A stretch of DNA of 64,000 nucleotides from Lachnospiraceae bacterium. GTDB taxonomy: Bacteria; Bacillota; Clostridia; Lachnospirales; Lachnospiraceae. The notes beneath the pieces are model-generated. The model was not told the origin of the DNA and did no database searches. It saw only the letters and a program-made list of their open reading frames with translations. How positions within the stretch are numbered: the first letter of the stretch is position 1; every line of letters starts with the position of its first letter. Positions 8,913 through 17,848 of this stretch are shown piece by piece. Both the position numbers and the translations under genes were made by a program. The DNA is taken from contig CAJTDK010000016.1 of assembly GCA_910575105.1 (NCBI GenBank), positions 17,314 through 81,313 of the forward strand. The letters run 5' to 3'.

Positions 8913-10643
8913 TTAAAAGGATACTACGGTGGTTCCTTTTGGGCATTGTTTGTAGATAAAGTTGATATCTTCATCATACAGGCGCACGCATCCTTTTGAA
9001 CGGGGCTTTCCTATGGTCGCATCCGCGTAGCCGCCCTTGTAATTCTTGATTCTGGAATGGAAGGAATTGGCGCCTTTGAAATGGACGATCGGCTTTTCAT
9101 AAGTTGTCTTGTAGAACCAGCCTTTTTCCTTGTAGGTGATCTTAAAGACTCCCTTCGGCGTTTTGTGCAGGTATGTCCCGGTGGCGCATCGGCAGGAGCG
9201 GATCATTTTCCAATTCCCCTTCGATCCCTTGAAGATCATAACTCTCTGGGTGTACTGACTGATCCAGATGAGGTACTTGGTCGGGCTTTTGTAGCCTTTT
9301 GCGTTGACAAAGTTAGTTTTTGTGCTGGTGGAGTAATCTTTCGACGTCCACACGCTGGCGGTGATCTTAAGCCGGCCCTTTGCCACCCAGTAGATTTTTC
9401 CGTTGGATAGCTGGATCTTGTATCTGCCGTTCCCGGAATTGATGGTGGTGACTTTCGTTCCTTTTGCCAGATACCCTGCCCGCTTTTTCCCGTTCTTCGA
9501 TGAAAAGCAGGGAGCCTTTGACAGGATCGTGGCTTTGTATTTCATGGGATATACTTTGGTGCCGGGTGTTTTCTTTATGCTGACTGAGAGCGTGGAGGTC
9601 TGGCTTCCGACGGCAGTCTCTTCCTTGTTCGTGCGAAATGCCGCTACCCGGTATTTGTAGGTGCTGCCTGCTTTCAGACTTTTATCCGTGTAAGAGGTTT
9701 TTGTTGTCTGCTTTATCATCTCCCAGCGCTTTTTGGATGAGTTATACCGATAAACGTAATAGCCGGTGGCTCCGGTAGTTTTTGACCAGGACAGGACTGC
9801 TTTTTTCTCCCCGTCCATCCCGGCAAAGTTTGTTACCTTTTCGGGCTTTTTTGTCCTTGGGACGGCAGTGACTTCCACTGAAAGTGCTTCTTCGGCCCCC
9901 TCTGCAGCGGCGCCTGCGATATACCGGTATGTGGTGTTGTTTTTCGGTACCGTGTGAGTATAGGAAGTGTTTTCGGTATCGGTCAGAAGAGTAAGGCCGG
10001 AGTCAGACACCTGATAGATCTTATAGGACTGGGCACCGGTTACCGCCGTCCAGGTCAGGGAGACAGTGCCGTCCTCTGCCTTGGCAGTGAGCTTTGGGGC
10101 TTCTAAGGTTAACATCTGGCCGGGAAGTTCGCCGGCGCTGTTTTCTGAGTCCGTGCTGCTGGGATTATCTGGATCATTGGAGTCGGATGTAGGGCTGTCC
10201 GTCAGAGAGCCGTCGGTGTTCGGGATGCCTGCTTCTGGATCGCTGCCTGAGGAGCCGGGATCAGGGTTAAGGCCTGGGGTATTCCCGGAGTCAGAGCCGG
10301 AGCTGCTGTCAGCATTGCCTAAGGAGCCAGAGCCGCTGTCCGTATTGGCTCCGGAATTATTGTCGGAGCCGCTGCCTGTATTGACTCCGGAATTACTGGC
10401 AGGGCCAGAGGTGCTGCCAGAGCCGGAACTGGTGTCCGTATTGGCTCCGGATGTGCTGTCCAGAGCGTCGTCTGCGCTGCCGCCGGTTTGGTCTGTTTTC
10501 TTGCTTTCTGCCGGGCTGCTCTTTGCGGCGCTGCCGGCTTCGTTTGATAGATTGGAATCTTCTGCCAGTGCGTCAAATCCTGCCAGATTTATGATCAGTA
10601 TAAGGCACAGCATGATGCAGAAGATTGTGCGTGATTTTCTCAT
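8913..10643 (-). CDS. Secreted L,D-transpeptidase with two fibronectin type III domains
   Basis: Extracellular cell-wall enzyme that forms 3-3 peptidoglycan cross-links or attaches proteins to the wall. The 576 residues are a signal peptide (about 1-28, MRKSRTIFCIMLCLILIINL), a Ser/Gly/Asp/Asn-rich linker (about 35-175), two fibronectin III-like domains (about 180-265 and 268-357), an SH3-like region (about 365-430) and a YkuD catalytic domain (about 440-576). The catalytic motif is intact: His near 529 (HSRIKNYKGGY) and SKGCVRL with Cys552. The start is supported by AAAGGAGG upstream. The linker is encoded by imprecise short repeats and is likely to vary in length between strains. The gene is monocistronic by position. 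Confidence 0.92.
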   Translation of the reverse strand: MRKSRTIFCIMLCLILIINLAGFDALAEDSNLSNEAGSAAKSSPAESKKTDQTGGSADDALDSTSGANTDTSSGSGSTSGPASNSGVNTGSGSDNNSGANTDSGSGSLGNADSSSGSDSGNTPGLNPDPGSSGSDPEAGIPNTDGSLTDSPTSDSNDPDNPSSTDSENSAGELPGQMLTLEAPKLTAKAEDGTVSLTWTAVTGAQSYKIYQVSDSGLTLLTDTENTSYTHTVPKNNTTYRYIAGAAAEGAEEALSVEVTAVPRTKKPEKVTNFAGMDGEKKAVLSWSKTTGATGYYVYRYNSSKKRWEMIKQTTKTSYTDKSLKAGSTYKYRVAAFRTNKEETAVGSQTSTLSVSIKKTPGTKVYPMKYKATILSKAPCFSSKNGKKRAGYLAKGTKVTTINSGNGRYKIQLSNGKIYWVAKGRLKITASVWTSKDYSTSTKTNFVNAKGYKSPTKYLIWISQYTQRVMIFKGSKGNWKMIRSCRCATGTYLHKTPKGVFKITYKEKGWFYKTTYEKPIVHFKGANSFHSRIKNYKGGYADATIGKPRSKGCVRLYDEDINFIYKQCPKGTTVVSF

Positions 10644-10737
10644 AATCTGCCTCCTTTATCTGCGTTTGTCTGATATTGAATGTATAATAGAATGATTAAA
10701 GGGAAATTAACGCGGGGTATTTTTTCGGCTGATGATT

Positions 10738-10754
10738 GCGGAGTGAACAGTGAT
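10738..10754. repeat. Fragment of the dispersed repeat
   Basis: GCGGAGTGAACAGTGAT, the reverse complement of the ACTGTTCAC core seen at 5827, 8827 and 15716 and close to CGGAGTGAACAG at 15834. The rest of 10644-10940 shows no other structure except a weak promoter. Confidence 0.4.
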
Positions 10755-10813
10755 GATCTATTCGGACGCTAACATTGGGGGTGCCGGATAACAGAAATAT
10801 CTTTTCGTTTCTC

Positions 10814-10842
10814 TTGACATCTTCCGGGAAATCCAGCACAAT
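10814..10842 (+). promoter_or_regulatory. Possible promoter of the prolyl-tRNA editing gene
   Basis: TTGACA at 10814-10819, 17-bp spacer, CACAAT at 10837-10842. The -35 box is perfect and the -10 box is weak. Confidence 0.5.
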
Positions 10843-10940
10843 AAAAAGATCAGGATGGAAAATCTGTTGACCTTAAAAGGCAGAGTGATATCAGGTTTAA
10901 AAAATATTACCGCTGTGTGCGGGCAGAGGAGGAAAAGATC

Positions 10941-11483
10941 ATGTATATCAGTGAGATCGTGACGGCGCCGCCGGAGAATGTGGGCGAAAGAGTGCCCCTT
11001 GAGCAGAAAGTATATCAGGTGTTAAAAAAGCTTGGGATTCCCTTTGAACGGGTGGACAACGATCCGGCGGCATCCATGGAGGAGTGTGCGGATATCGGGA
11101 AGGTGCTCGGCGCGCCGGTACGTAAGGATGTGTTTTTATGCAACCAGAAGAAAACCACATTTTTCCTGCTGGTGATGCCAGAGGAGAAAACTTTTGATAC
11201 GTCGTCCTTCAGCAAGAAGCTTGGCGTTTCCCGGATGTCCTTCGCATCGCCGGAGCACATGATGGAATATCTGGGGACAAAGCCGGGTTCGGCAAGCGTT
11301 GTCGGGCTGTTAAACGACGAGGATGATTATGTGCAGCTCATTCTTGACAAGGAAGTGGCCGAGGCAGAGTATTTTGTATGCAATACCGGGATCAACACGA
11401 CCCATCTGAAATTCAAAACGCAGGACCTGATCAAAAAATTCCTGCCTTACACCCATCACCGCCCCAGGATCGTGGATCTGTAG
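10941..11483 (+). CDS. Prolyl-tRNA deacylase / YbaK-ProX editing-domain protein
   Basis: Free-standing trans-editing protein that hydrolyses mischarged aminoacyl-tRNA, typically Ala-tRNA(Pro). It has 180 residues and the INS/YbaK fold throughout. Typical stretches are GIPFERVDNDPAASMEECADIG, in parts, then KTTFFLLVMPEEK, GVSRMSFASPEHMMEYLG and TKPGSASVVGLLND. The ATG at 10941 has GAGGAGGAAAAG ahead of it. A GTG at 10917 lies upstream of that site and is rejected. It is followed after 20 bp by a pentapeptide-repeat gene on the same strand. ProX is the best subfamily assignment because of the PGSASVVGLLND segment. Confidence 0.9.
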   Translation: MYISEIVTAPPENVGERVPLEQKVYQVLKKLGIPFERVDNDPAASMEECADIGKVLGAPVRKDVFLCNQKKTTFFLLVMPEEKTFDTSSFSKKLGVSRMSFASPEHMMEYLGTKPGSASVVGLLNDEDDYVQLILDKEVAEAEYFVCNTGINTTHLKFKTQDLIKKFLPYTHHRPRIVDL

Positions 11484-11503
11484 AAGCTATCGGGAGGTAA
11501 GTG

Positions 11504-12205
11504 ATGGAACGGATATCGGAAAAGGAACTTAAAGCAGCGGCCGCAGGCCGGATGCAGGGAGAGCGGCTTTCATTTGTGGAGAAGGAGATCTGGGACATGG
11601 ATCTTAGGGGGATGGATCTTAGTAATATGGATTTCACCCTCAGCTCCTTCCAGGACACGGTGCTTGACGGTGCGGATTTTGCAGGCAGTTCTGTGGAAAA
11701 TGCGCTGTTTGACGGCTGCTCCATGCAGGGCGCTAATTTTAAGCGTGCGAAGATGGTGACGGCGTCCTTCCGGGGCTGCGATATGAGAAAGTGCAACATT
11801 GAGGGGGCCGATCTTTTCGGGGCGGTGCTGGAGTATGCTAGGCTTGATGGGATCATATCTGACGGGGATACCAAGTGGTTCCGTCTCAGATGCCCGGAGG
11901 AGGGCGCTTTTCTCGGCTATAAGAAATGCGTCAATGACCGGATGGTGCAGCTCCTTATTCCGGCGGATGCCAAGCGGACTTCTGCGACGCTGCCCTCCTG
12001 CCGGTGCAGCAAGGCGAAAGTGCTCACCATTAAAAGCTTTGATTTTACCCAGAACTTTGACGAGGCGTGGTCTTTGGTGGATGAGGACTTTGTATACAAG
12101 AAGGGGGAATGGGCAGAGGTGAAGGACTTTAATGAAGATCGTTGGCAGGATTCCACCACAGGGATACATTTCTGGATGACTAGGGAAGAAGCGGAAGCAT
12201 ATTAG
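11504..12205 (+). CDS. Pentapeptide-repeat protein
   Basis: A 233-residue cytoplasmic protein whose residues 30-125 form pentapeptide repeats, the right-handed beta-helix pattern A(D/N)LXX (MDLRGMDLSNMDF, GADFAGSSVENALFDGC, GANFKRAK, GADLFGAV). The C-terminal 105 residues form a separate domain (FLGYKKCVNDRMVQLLIP, LPSCRCSKAKVL) that recalls the DUF5758 domain often fused to such repeats, including in phage proteins. The function is unknown. The ATG at 11504 has GGGAGG six bases upstream. A GTG directly before it is too close to that site. It lies 20 bp after the prolyl-tRNA editing gene, so co-transcription is likely. Confidence 0.8.
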   Translation: MERISEKELKAAAAGRMQGERLSFVEKEIWDMDLRGMDLSNMDFTLSSFQDTVLDGADFAGSSVENALFDGCSMQGANFKRAKMVTASFRGCDMRKCNIEGADLFGAVLEYARLDGIISDGDTKWFRLRCPEEGAFLGYKKCVNDRMVQLLIPADAKRTSATLPSCRCSKAKVLTIKSFDFTQNFDEAWSLVDEDFVYKKGEWAEVKDFNEDRWQDSTTGIHFWMTREEAEAY

Positions 12206-12393
12206 CCCGAGGATGTAAAAGAGGGGCAGCAGGACATACGGCGGCGGGGACGGCACAGAAAGCGCAAGGCATGTGAGTGGCCAAGAAGGGATATCATAAG
12301 GAATATGCAGATAAAAGCCGTATGAGATGGTCAGACAGGGAAATCATATGAGACTGATCAAACAGACAAATATAATGAAGGGATGTAATACTG
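12206..12393. other. Intergenic gap
   Basis: No gene, repeat or clear promoter seen. AAGGG near 12380 serves the next gene as ribosome binding site. Confidence 0.4.
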
Positions 12394-14112
12394 ATGAACA
12401 CAGCAAATGATTTAAAGCAGTTGCTTTTTAATATTGACAGAAAGGGCTATCCGGCGTACAAGGGAACCAAAGGGAGCTACCGCTTTGGGAAATACGTCCT
12501 GTACATCGACCATGTGCAGGGGGATCCCTTTGCGGCGCCCTCTAAGCTTCATGTGGAGGTGTCGGGGAAGACGGCGGGCTTCCCGGAGAGGCTCTATGAT
12601 AAGAAACATAAGAGGATTGCTCTTCAGGATCATCTGACCAGGCTTTTCGAGGAGCAGACGAGGAAATATTCTTTTCAGGCTAAGGGCTCCGGAAAGAGCG
12701 GGATCCTGTCGGTGACAAGATGCGGGCAGGAGGTGCTAGAGCGCAGCACATGTGCTTTAAACCCGGCAAATGGCGATATCATCGTCCGGTTCGAGGCGGG
12801 TTTCCCGGCTAATGGAAGGACCATCAATGCCAGGGAGCTGATCAGGATCCTCTTTGATTTCCTGCCGGAGTGTGTGGAGCAATCCCTGCTGTACCAGAAC
12901 ATCAACAGCGGCAAGGCTGAGCGGGTGATGGAGCTTTCGGAGGATCAGGAATATATCCGTTTGGAGCTTTCTAAGCGGGAGCTGGTGGCTTTTGTGGCGG
13001 ATGGCTCTGTACTTCCGAGGGAGTCGGGCATCTCCCAGCGGCCGATGAAGGGAGCGGTGGCATTTACCTCGCCGGAATCTATGCGGGTGACCATGGACCT
13101 TCCCTACAAGGGGGAGATATCGGGCATGGGCATCAGGAAAGGGATCACGCTGATCGTGGGCGGGGGATACCACGGGAAATCTACGCTCCTTAAGGCTCTT
13201 GAGATGTGCGTGTATCCTCATATTGCCGGGGACGGAAGAGAGTATATCGTGACGGACGGCGCGGCGGTGAAGATCCGGGCGGAGGACGGCAGGAGCATCA
13301 AACATACGGATATTTCCATGTTTATCAATGACCTGCCCAATAAAAAGGATACGAAGGCATTCTATACTGAGGATGCCAGCGGCAGTACGTCCCAGGCGGC
13401 GAATGTGGTGGAGGCGATGGAGGCGGGCGCAAGCGCATTTTTCATCGACGAGGATACCAGCGCGACGAATTTTATGGTGCGGGACGAGCTGATGCAGCGG
13501 GTGATTCACCGGGATATGGAGCCGATCACGCCGTTTATCGAACGGATGGACGCGATCTTTGAGCGGTTCGGCATCTCCACGGTGTTAGTCGCAGGAAGCT
13601 CCGGCGCGTATTTTCAGGTGGCGGACAGGATCGTGCAGATGGACCGTTATGTGCCGCGGGACATTACGGCGGCGGCGAAAGAGGCGGCGGCAGAGTATCC
13701 GGGGCTTTCCTATCCCCAGGACGGCGCGCCTGCGCCGGAGTATGGGCGGCGGCCGAAGAAGAATCCGGGCGTGTTCCATAAAGGGCGGATCAAGATCAAG
13801 ACCATGGGCAGGGACGGCGTGCAGCTTAGCCATGATATGGTAGATCTTCGCTATGTGGAGCAGCTTGCGGACAGCGAACAGCTTACCTGCCTGGGGTATA
13901 TCCTGAAGCGGATGGAAGAGGACGGCTTTGACGGAAAAAAGACGGTGCAGGAGCAGATCGTGCAGCTTGTTGCCCAGATTGAGAAGAAGGGCTTTGCGGC
14001 GGTTGTCGGGAAAGAGGTGAAAAACCAGGGAGATATCCCGGGGAATCTTGCCATGCCCAGGAAGGAAGAGATCTTCGCCTGCATGAACCGGTACCGGGGA
14101 CTTAAGCTGTAG
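12394..14112 (+). CDS. ABC-class P-loop ATPase (COG3044 family) of unknown function
   Basis: Soluble 572-residue ATPase that resembles ABC ATPases but has no transporter partner. Residues 1-200 match the family's N-terminal region (NIDRKGYPAYKGTKGSYRF). The P-loop is GGGYHGKSTLLKALE near residues 253-267. The Walker B-like segment is AFFIDEDTSATNFM near 348, followed by VLVAGSSGAYFQVADRIVQM. A family-specific C-terminal extension follows (about 450-572). The role of the family is not established, though RNA- or repair-linked roles have been discussed. ATG at 12394 after GAAGGGATG. trmO follows 16 bp downstream, so the two are probably co-transcribed. Confidence 0.88.
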   Translation: MNTANDLKQLLFNIDRKGYPAYKGTKGSYRFGKYVLYIDHVQGDPFAAPSKLHVEVSGKTAGFPERLYDKKHKRIALQDHLTRLFEEQTRKYSFQAKGSGKSGILSVTRCGQEVLERSTCALNPANGDIIVRFEAGFPANGRTINARELIRILFDFLPECVEQSLLYQNINSGKAERVMELSEDQEYIRLELSKRELVAFVADGSVLPRESGISQRPMKGAVAFTSPESMRVTMDLPYKGEISGMGIRKGITLIVGGGYHGKSTLLKALEMCVYPHIAGDGREYIVTDGAAVKIRAEDGRSIKHTDISMFINDLPNKKDTKAFYTEDASGSTSQAANVVEAMEAGASAFFIDEDTSATNFMVRDELMQRVIHRDMEPITPFIERMDAIFERFGISTVLVAGSSGAYFQVADRIVQMDRYVPRDITAAAKEAAAEYPGLSYPQDGAPAPEYGRRPKKNPGVFHKGRIKIKTMGRDGVQLSHDMVDLRYVEQLADSEQLTCLGYILKRMEEDGFDGKKTVQEQIVQLVAQIEKKGFAAVVGKEVKNQGDIPGNLAMPRKEEIFACMNRYRGLKL

Positions 14113-14128
14113 GGGTGGATTTGAAAAG

Positions 14129-14818
14129 ATGAAAGATGAGATTATATTTCGCCCTGTTGCCCGGATCCGGACAGATTTCCCGGAGAAGTTCGGGATTCCC
14201 AGACAGAGCGGGCTTGTGGAGACGAAGGGACGGATCATCTTTGAGGAGACGTACCGGAGTTGGGAGGCAGTAAGGGGGATAGGCCAGTATTCCAGACTCT
14301 GGCTTTTGTGGGAGTTTTCGGCGTCGGTAGGGAAAGAATTTCGCCCGACGGTGCGGCCGCCCAGACTCGGCGGAAATGAGCGGGTGGGCGTGTTTGCTAC
14401 CCGGTCTCCGTTCCGGCCTAATCCTATCGGGCTGTCCTGTGTCAGGCTTGAGCGGGTGGAGATGAGCAAAAAGGACGGACCCATTCTCCATGTGCTGGGG
14501 GCGGATCTTATGGACGGAACGCCGATTTACGATATCAAGCCCTATCTTCCCTATGTGGACGCCTACCCGGAGGCGATGGGTGGATTTGCGGAAGAATGTA
14601 AGGATTACCGGCTGGATGTTTTACTTCCGGAGAGATGTGAGGAAGAGTTCTCGTTGGAGGAGCTTTCCCTCCTTAAGGAGGTTCTCGCCCAGGATCCGCG
14701 GCCGTCTTATCAGAATGACCCGGAGCGGGTATACGGGATGGCGTATGCCGGGAGAGAGGTGAAGTTTAAGGTGAAGGATGGGGCGGTGATTGTGATTGGT
14801 ATAACTCAACTTAATTAA
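14129..14818 (+). CDS. trmO: tRNA (N6-threonylcarbamoyladenosine37-N6)-methyltransferase TrmO
   Basis: SAM-dependent enzyme that methylates t6A37 in tRNA; formerly TsaA/UPF0066. The protein has 229 residues with an N-terminal beta-barrel domain. Visible landmarks are PVARIRTDFPEKFGIPRQSG, WLLWEF, then RPPRLGGNERVGVFATRSP and FRPNPIGLSCVRL, the core SAM-binding signature. The C-terminal domain ends with PERVYGMAYAGREVKFKV, as in the family. The last five residues (ITQLN) and the stop codon come from the left arm of the inverted-repeat element at 14798-14959, so the original C-terminus was probably slightly different. Confidence 0.93.
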   Translation: MKDEIIFRPVARIRTDFPEKFGIPRQSGLVETKGRIIFEETYRSWEAVRGIGQYSRLWLLWEFSASVGKEFRPTVRPPRLGGNERVGVFATRSPFRPNPIGLSCVRLERVEMSKKDGPILHVLGADLMDGTPIYDIKPYLPYVDAYPEAMGGFAEECKDYRLDVLLPERCEEEFSLEELSLLKEVLAQDPRPSYQNDPERVYGMAYAGREVKFKVKDGAVIVIGITQLN

Positions 14819-14959
14819 CCTTATGTCTCACGGGCCTGCTTTCCCGATAGCACATGTGCAAAAGTCTCGACGTAGCCCGCTACGCCTGCGTTTTTTACAC
14901 ATGAACTCTCGAAAGAGCCCACTCACCGAAACAGTAAGGTAATTAAGTTGGGTTATACC
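14798..14959. repeat. 162-bp inverted-repeat (MITE-like) element between trmO and a uracil-DNA glycosylase gene
   Basis: The arms are 14798-14823 (GGTATAACTCAACTTAATTA then ACCTTA) and 14935-14959 (reverse complement GGTATAACCCAACTTAATTA then CCTTA): 24 matches, one mismatch and one extra base. Inside are CATGTG (14851) paired with CACATG (about 14917), GTAGCCCGCTAC near 14875 and CTCTCGAAAGAG near 14906. No open frame fits inside. The left arm holds the trmO stop codon and the right arm holds the stop codon of the opposing gene. It could work as a non-autonomous transposable element, a structured terminator, or both. Confidence 0.8.
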
Positions 14960-15545
14960 GGGTGTGAGCGCAGTCATTTTCCGAAGCCGCAAGTTCCTTA
15001 AGCTTTTCTTTTATCGCAAAAAAATCAGCCTGTGCCTCTGGAAACTTTGTCTCATCCCGAAGAATCGCCGAAGGGTGGTATACGGAGGTCAGCCATGTGT
15101 TTTTGCGGAAAATAAATGCCCCGTGCTCCCGCGTGATCCGGTAATCGGGGCGGATGATCCGCTGCGCGGCGATGCGTCCCAGGCAGACGATGATCTTAGG
15201 ACGCAAAAGCAAGGTCTCGTATTTCAGATAAGGCATGCACGTCTCCTGTTCCTGGGGGTGCGGGTCACGGTTGTTCGGAGGGCGGCATTTTACGATATTG
15301 GTAATATAGATATCTTCGCGCTTCATGCCAATGCCGGACAGGAGACGGTCAAATACTCTGCCAGATCTTCCGGTAAAGGGGATGCCGTCCTGGTCTTCAC
15401 TGCGCCCTGGCCCTTCTGCGATAAAGATCACCGGGGAGCGCAGGCTGCCGCGGCCCATCACCGCCTTGTTTCTCGTCTCAGACAGTGCGCAGCGCGTACA
15501 GTGGTCTACAAAATCTTTTAGTTCTTCATAGGTGTAAAGCATCAT
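14943..15545 (-). CDS. Family 4-type uracil-DNA glycosylase with Fe-S cluster cysteines
   Basis: Removes uracil from DNA at the start of base-excision repair. The 200-residue protein shows GPGRSEDQDGIPFTGRSG (the family 4 GEAPG..D-like motif, here AEGPGRSED) and VYHPSAILRD (the catalytic HPS/A motif). The four Fe-S ligands are present: Cys16 and Cys19 (HCTRC), Cys87 (KCRPP) and Cys103 (TCMPY). The final residues YNPT and the stop are encoded by the right arm of the inverted-repeat element. The start at 15545 has AGGAG 10 bases upstream. An immediate second ATG is the alternative. The gene converges on trmO. Confidence 0.92.
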   Translation of the reverse strand: MMLYTYEELKDFVDHCTRCALSETRNKAVMGRGSLRSPVIFIAEGPGRSEDQDGIPFTGRSGRVFDRLLSGIGMKREDIYITNIVKCRPPNNRDPHPQEQETCMPYLKYETLLLRPKIIVCLGRIAAQRIIRPDYRITREHGAFIFRKNTWLTSVYHPSAILRDETKFPEAQADFFAIKEKLKELAASENDCAHTRYNPT

Positions 15546-15585
15546 CGGTCAAAGGCTCCTGTTCTGGATGTTATTCATATGTCCC

Positions 15586-15634
15586 ATTGCCGGAGGCAAT
15601 TTTAAATGGATTTTTCTATGTTGCCGGTCACGGA
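15586..15634 (+). repeat. Direct repeat, copy 1 (about 49 bp)
   Basis: ATTGCCGGAGGCAATTTTAA followed by ATGGATTTTTCTATGTTGCC and GGTCACGGA. ATTGCC/GGCAAT forms a small hairpin. It matches 15788-15837 with few differences. Confidence 0.75.
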
Positions 15635-15787
15635 TTGGACAATAATCAGTATAGCACAAAAGTGAAAAAATAACGATCACTAAAAGTTGACTGTTTAAAA
15701 TTATTGAGATAAAATGATTACTGTTCATACAGAGTTGTACATTTTCTGCACAAGCCGTGAGAACGTGCTATAAGAGTGCAAAATCCT

Positions 15788-15837
15788 ATTGCCGGAGGCA
15801 ATTCTAAATGGATTTTTTGTATGTTGCCGGTCACGGA
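15788..15837 (+). repeat. Direct repeat, copy 2 (about 50 bp)
   Basis: ATTGCCGGAGGCAATTCTAA followed by ATGGATTTTTTGTATGTTGC and CGGTCACGGA, 202 bp after copy 1, continuing into GTGAACAG as in the dispersed family. It ends 23 bp before the ilvH -35 box. Confidence 0.75.
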
Positions 15838-15860
15838 GTGAACAGGAGCGATAAAAGGGG

Positions 15861-15889
15861 TTGACAAGAACCTGCTTTGTTGTTATGAT
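15861..15889 (+). promoter_or_regulatory. Promoter of ilvH
   Basis: TTGACA at 15861-15866, 17-bp spacer, TATGAT at 15884-15889. Confidence 0.75.
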
Positions 15890-15941
15890 AAAAAACAGAA
15901 CGCACTCTGTTTTTGAAACACATTTAAGAAAGAGGTGCATT

Positions 15942-16439
15942 ATGCAAAGAGTTTTTTCACTGTTGGTTGATAATAATCCCGGTGTGTTAAGCCGTATCTC
16001 TGGCCTGTTCAGCCGCCGCGGATACAATGTAGACAGTATCACGTCAGGGGTGACGGCGGATCCGAGATTTACCAGGATCACGATCGTGGCGAGCGGGGAC
16101 GAGCTGATCCTGTCACAGATCGAGAAACAGGTACGCAAGCTTGAGGACGTGCGGGAGATCAAAGTGCTGATTCCAGAGCTTTCTGTTCTCCGGGAATTTG
16201 TGATGGTAAAGATCAGGGCCAATGCGGAGCAGAGAGCGGAGGTGGTATCTGTGGCAGACATTTTCAGGGCGAAGATCGTGGATGTGGAGAAGGAATCTCT
16301 GATGATCGAACTTACCGGGAACCAGTCCAAGGTCGATGCATTCCTGAAGCTGCTGGACGGGTATGAGATCTTAGAGCTTGCAAGGACCGGACTTACGGGA
16401 CTGTCACGGGGCAGCAAGAATGTTACTTATTTTGACTAA
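15942..16439 (+). CDS. ilvH: Acetolactate synthase small (regulatory) subunit
   Basis: Regulatory subunit of acetohydroxyacid synthase, which binds valine and activates the catalytic subunit in branched-chain amino acid synthesis. The 165-residue protein has an N-terminal ACT domain (RVFSLLVDNNPGVLSRISGL, FSRRGYNVDSIT) and the typical C-terminal half ending in LDGYEILELARTG. The ATG at 15942 is preceded by AAGAGGTG and fits the family's N-terminus, so a longer frame from 15861, which runs through the promoter, is rejected. ilvC follows 202 bp downstream. The catalytic ilvB and ilvD are not in the window. Confidence 0.94.
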   Translation: MQRVFSLLVDNNPGVLSRISGLFSRRGYNVDSITSGVTADPRFTRITIVASGDELILSQIEKQVRKLEDVREIKVLIPELSVLREFVMVKIRANAEQRAEVVSVADIFRAKIVDVEKESLMIELTGNQSKVDAFLKLLDGYEILELARTGLTGLSRGSKNVTYFD

Positions 16440-16530
16440 TGTACTGACCGGAATATATTTAGTTAAATGCGTTTCTTGTTAGTTAATAAGTTTTGCCGGC
16501 GCTGGAGTATAAGGTCAGAAAGAAACGGTA

Positions 16531-16566
16531 TTAAGCCGGGGAATCACATCACAGCCCCCGGCTTAA
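16531..16566. repeat. Perfect 11-bp inverted repeat between ilvH and ilvC
   Basis: TTAAGCCGGGG (16531-16541) and CCCCGGCTTAA (16556-16566) with a 14-base loop. No T-run follows, so it is not a standard terminator. It could stabilise or process an ilvH-ilvC transcript. Confidence 0.7.
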
Positions 16567-16623
16567 CGATAGATGCCTGACGGGAATTATCCCGGCAGGA
16601 TGTAATATCAACATATTTTATAA

Positions 16624-17661
<1,038 letters not shown>

Positions 17662-17692
17662 ACTGGCGGGCAGAATACCGGTCGGTAAAATA

Positions 17693-17739
17693 GAGCTTTT
17701 CGTCCATCATACTTATATGAGTGGGCAAAAAGCTCTTTT
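17693..17739 (+). terminator. Probable intrinsic terminator of ilvC
   Basis: GAGCTTTT (17693-17700) pairs with AAAAGCTC (17727-17734), followed by TTTTG. The loop is long (26 bases), so the hairpin is less certain than the others. Confidence 0.6.
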
Positions 17740-17778
17740 GCGTTATTACTGGAAGGCGTCATTGTGCGATGATTTTTA

Positions 17779-17807
17779 TTGAAAATACACAGGATTTACC
17801 ATATAAT
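17779..17807 (+). promoter_or_regulatory. Promoter of the DeoR-family regulator gene
   Basis: TTGAAA at 17779-17784, 17-bp spacer, TATAAT at 17802-17807. Confidence 0.8.
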
Positions 17808-17848
17808 AAATGAGAACAGTTATAAATATGTGATTTGGAGAGCGTGTA

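Larger units (their letters stand above)
15546..15941. other. Repeat-rich intergenic region upstream of ilvH
   Basis: No gene. It holds two direct copies of a repeat of about 50 bp (15586 and 15788), a reversed repeat word (15716-15730) and the ilvH promoter. I looked for a T-box or leader peptide and saw none. Confidence 0.5.

Noticed and set aside
10066..10695. 209-codon frame on the plus strand opposite the transpeptidase
   Set aside because: It is produced by the Ser/Gly-rich repeats of the real gene on the other strand.
13585..14484. Long open frame on the minus strand across the ABC-class ATPase and trmO
   Set aside because: It is antisense to two well-conserved genes, has no ribosome binding site and its translation looks like random shadow sequence. 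The same holds for 12757-13509, 27367-28233 and 45365-46456.
15546..15941. T-box or leader-peptide attenuator upstream of ilvH
   Set aside because: No T-box sequence, no run of Leu/Val/Ile codons and no terminator hairpin were found; the region is explained by repeats and a promoter.
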